Shown here piece after piece: positions 8,272 through 8,297 of a stretch of DNA of 8,297 nucleotides. The notes under the pieces were generated by a model, which did no database searches, was not told where the DNA came from, and saw nothing but the letters and a program-made list of their open reading frames with translations. The DNA comes from Nitrospirota bacterium (GTDB lineage: Bacteria > Nitrospirota > UBA9217). A program made the translations under genes and the position numbers. The DNA is taken from contig JAJYKN010000004.1 of the NCBI GenBank assembly GCA_021788515.1, positions 1 through 8,297 on the forward strand, in the 5' to 3' direction. Positions within the stretch are counted from its first letter, which is position 1; every line of letters starts with the position of its first letter.

Positions 8272-8297
8272 AAATTGATATTACTCCAGAACCGACG

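Overview
The window carries eight protein genes, all on the minus strand, so transcription runs from right to left. The content points to a Gram-negative, diderm bacterium of the Desulfuromonadota/Desulfobacterota or Nitrospirota kind. The grounds are an MglA-type polarity GTPase close to the Myxococcus/Geobacter form, a secreted DUF4124 protein, the non-mevalonate (MEP) isoprenoid pathway, and small intergenic and in-gene repeats. This placement is an inference from gene content, not a phylogeny. No tRNA, rRNA, CRISPR array, transposase or phage gene was found, and the genes look like core chromosome.

Reading in the direction of transcription: uvrB (8271 to 6265) and uvrC (6172 to 4256) encode two parts of the UvrABC nucleotide excision repair machine. 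They are separated by a 92-base gap that holds a period-7 repeat. uvrC runs directly into an inositol-monophosphatase-family gene (4256 to 3441) through a stop/start overlap. A 55-base gap with a sigma70-like promoter then leads to mglA (3385 to 2462), whose product carries an unusual C-terminal extension of about 110 residues. A 95-base gap with GC-rich inverted repeats precedes a tight block: ispD (2366 to 1653), ispF (1675 to 1199, overlapping ispD by 23 bases) and a secreted DUF4124 protein (1194 to 604, 4 bases after ispF). A second period-7 repeat lies in the 104-base gap before cysE (499 to the window edge), which is cut off by the left end.

The functional groups are DNA repair (uvrBC), sugar or inositol phosphate hydrolysis, cell polarity or motility signalling (mglA), isoprenoid precursor synthesis (ispDF), an envelope protein of unknown role, and entry into cysteine synthesis (cysE). 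Co-orientation and overlaps suggest at least two transcription units, with the promoter upstream of mglA as the clearest internal start.

The most unusual points are a GC-rich palindromic element apparently inserted in frame in the RNase H-like nuclease domain of UvrC, two intergenic arrays sharing the heptad pattern RRATTNN, the tailed MglA, and a promoter placed so close to mglA that its transcript may be leaderless. I did not find a clear new multi-gene system here.
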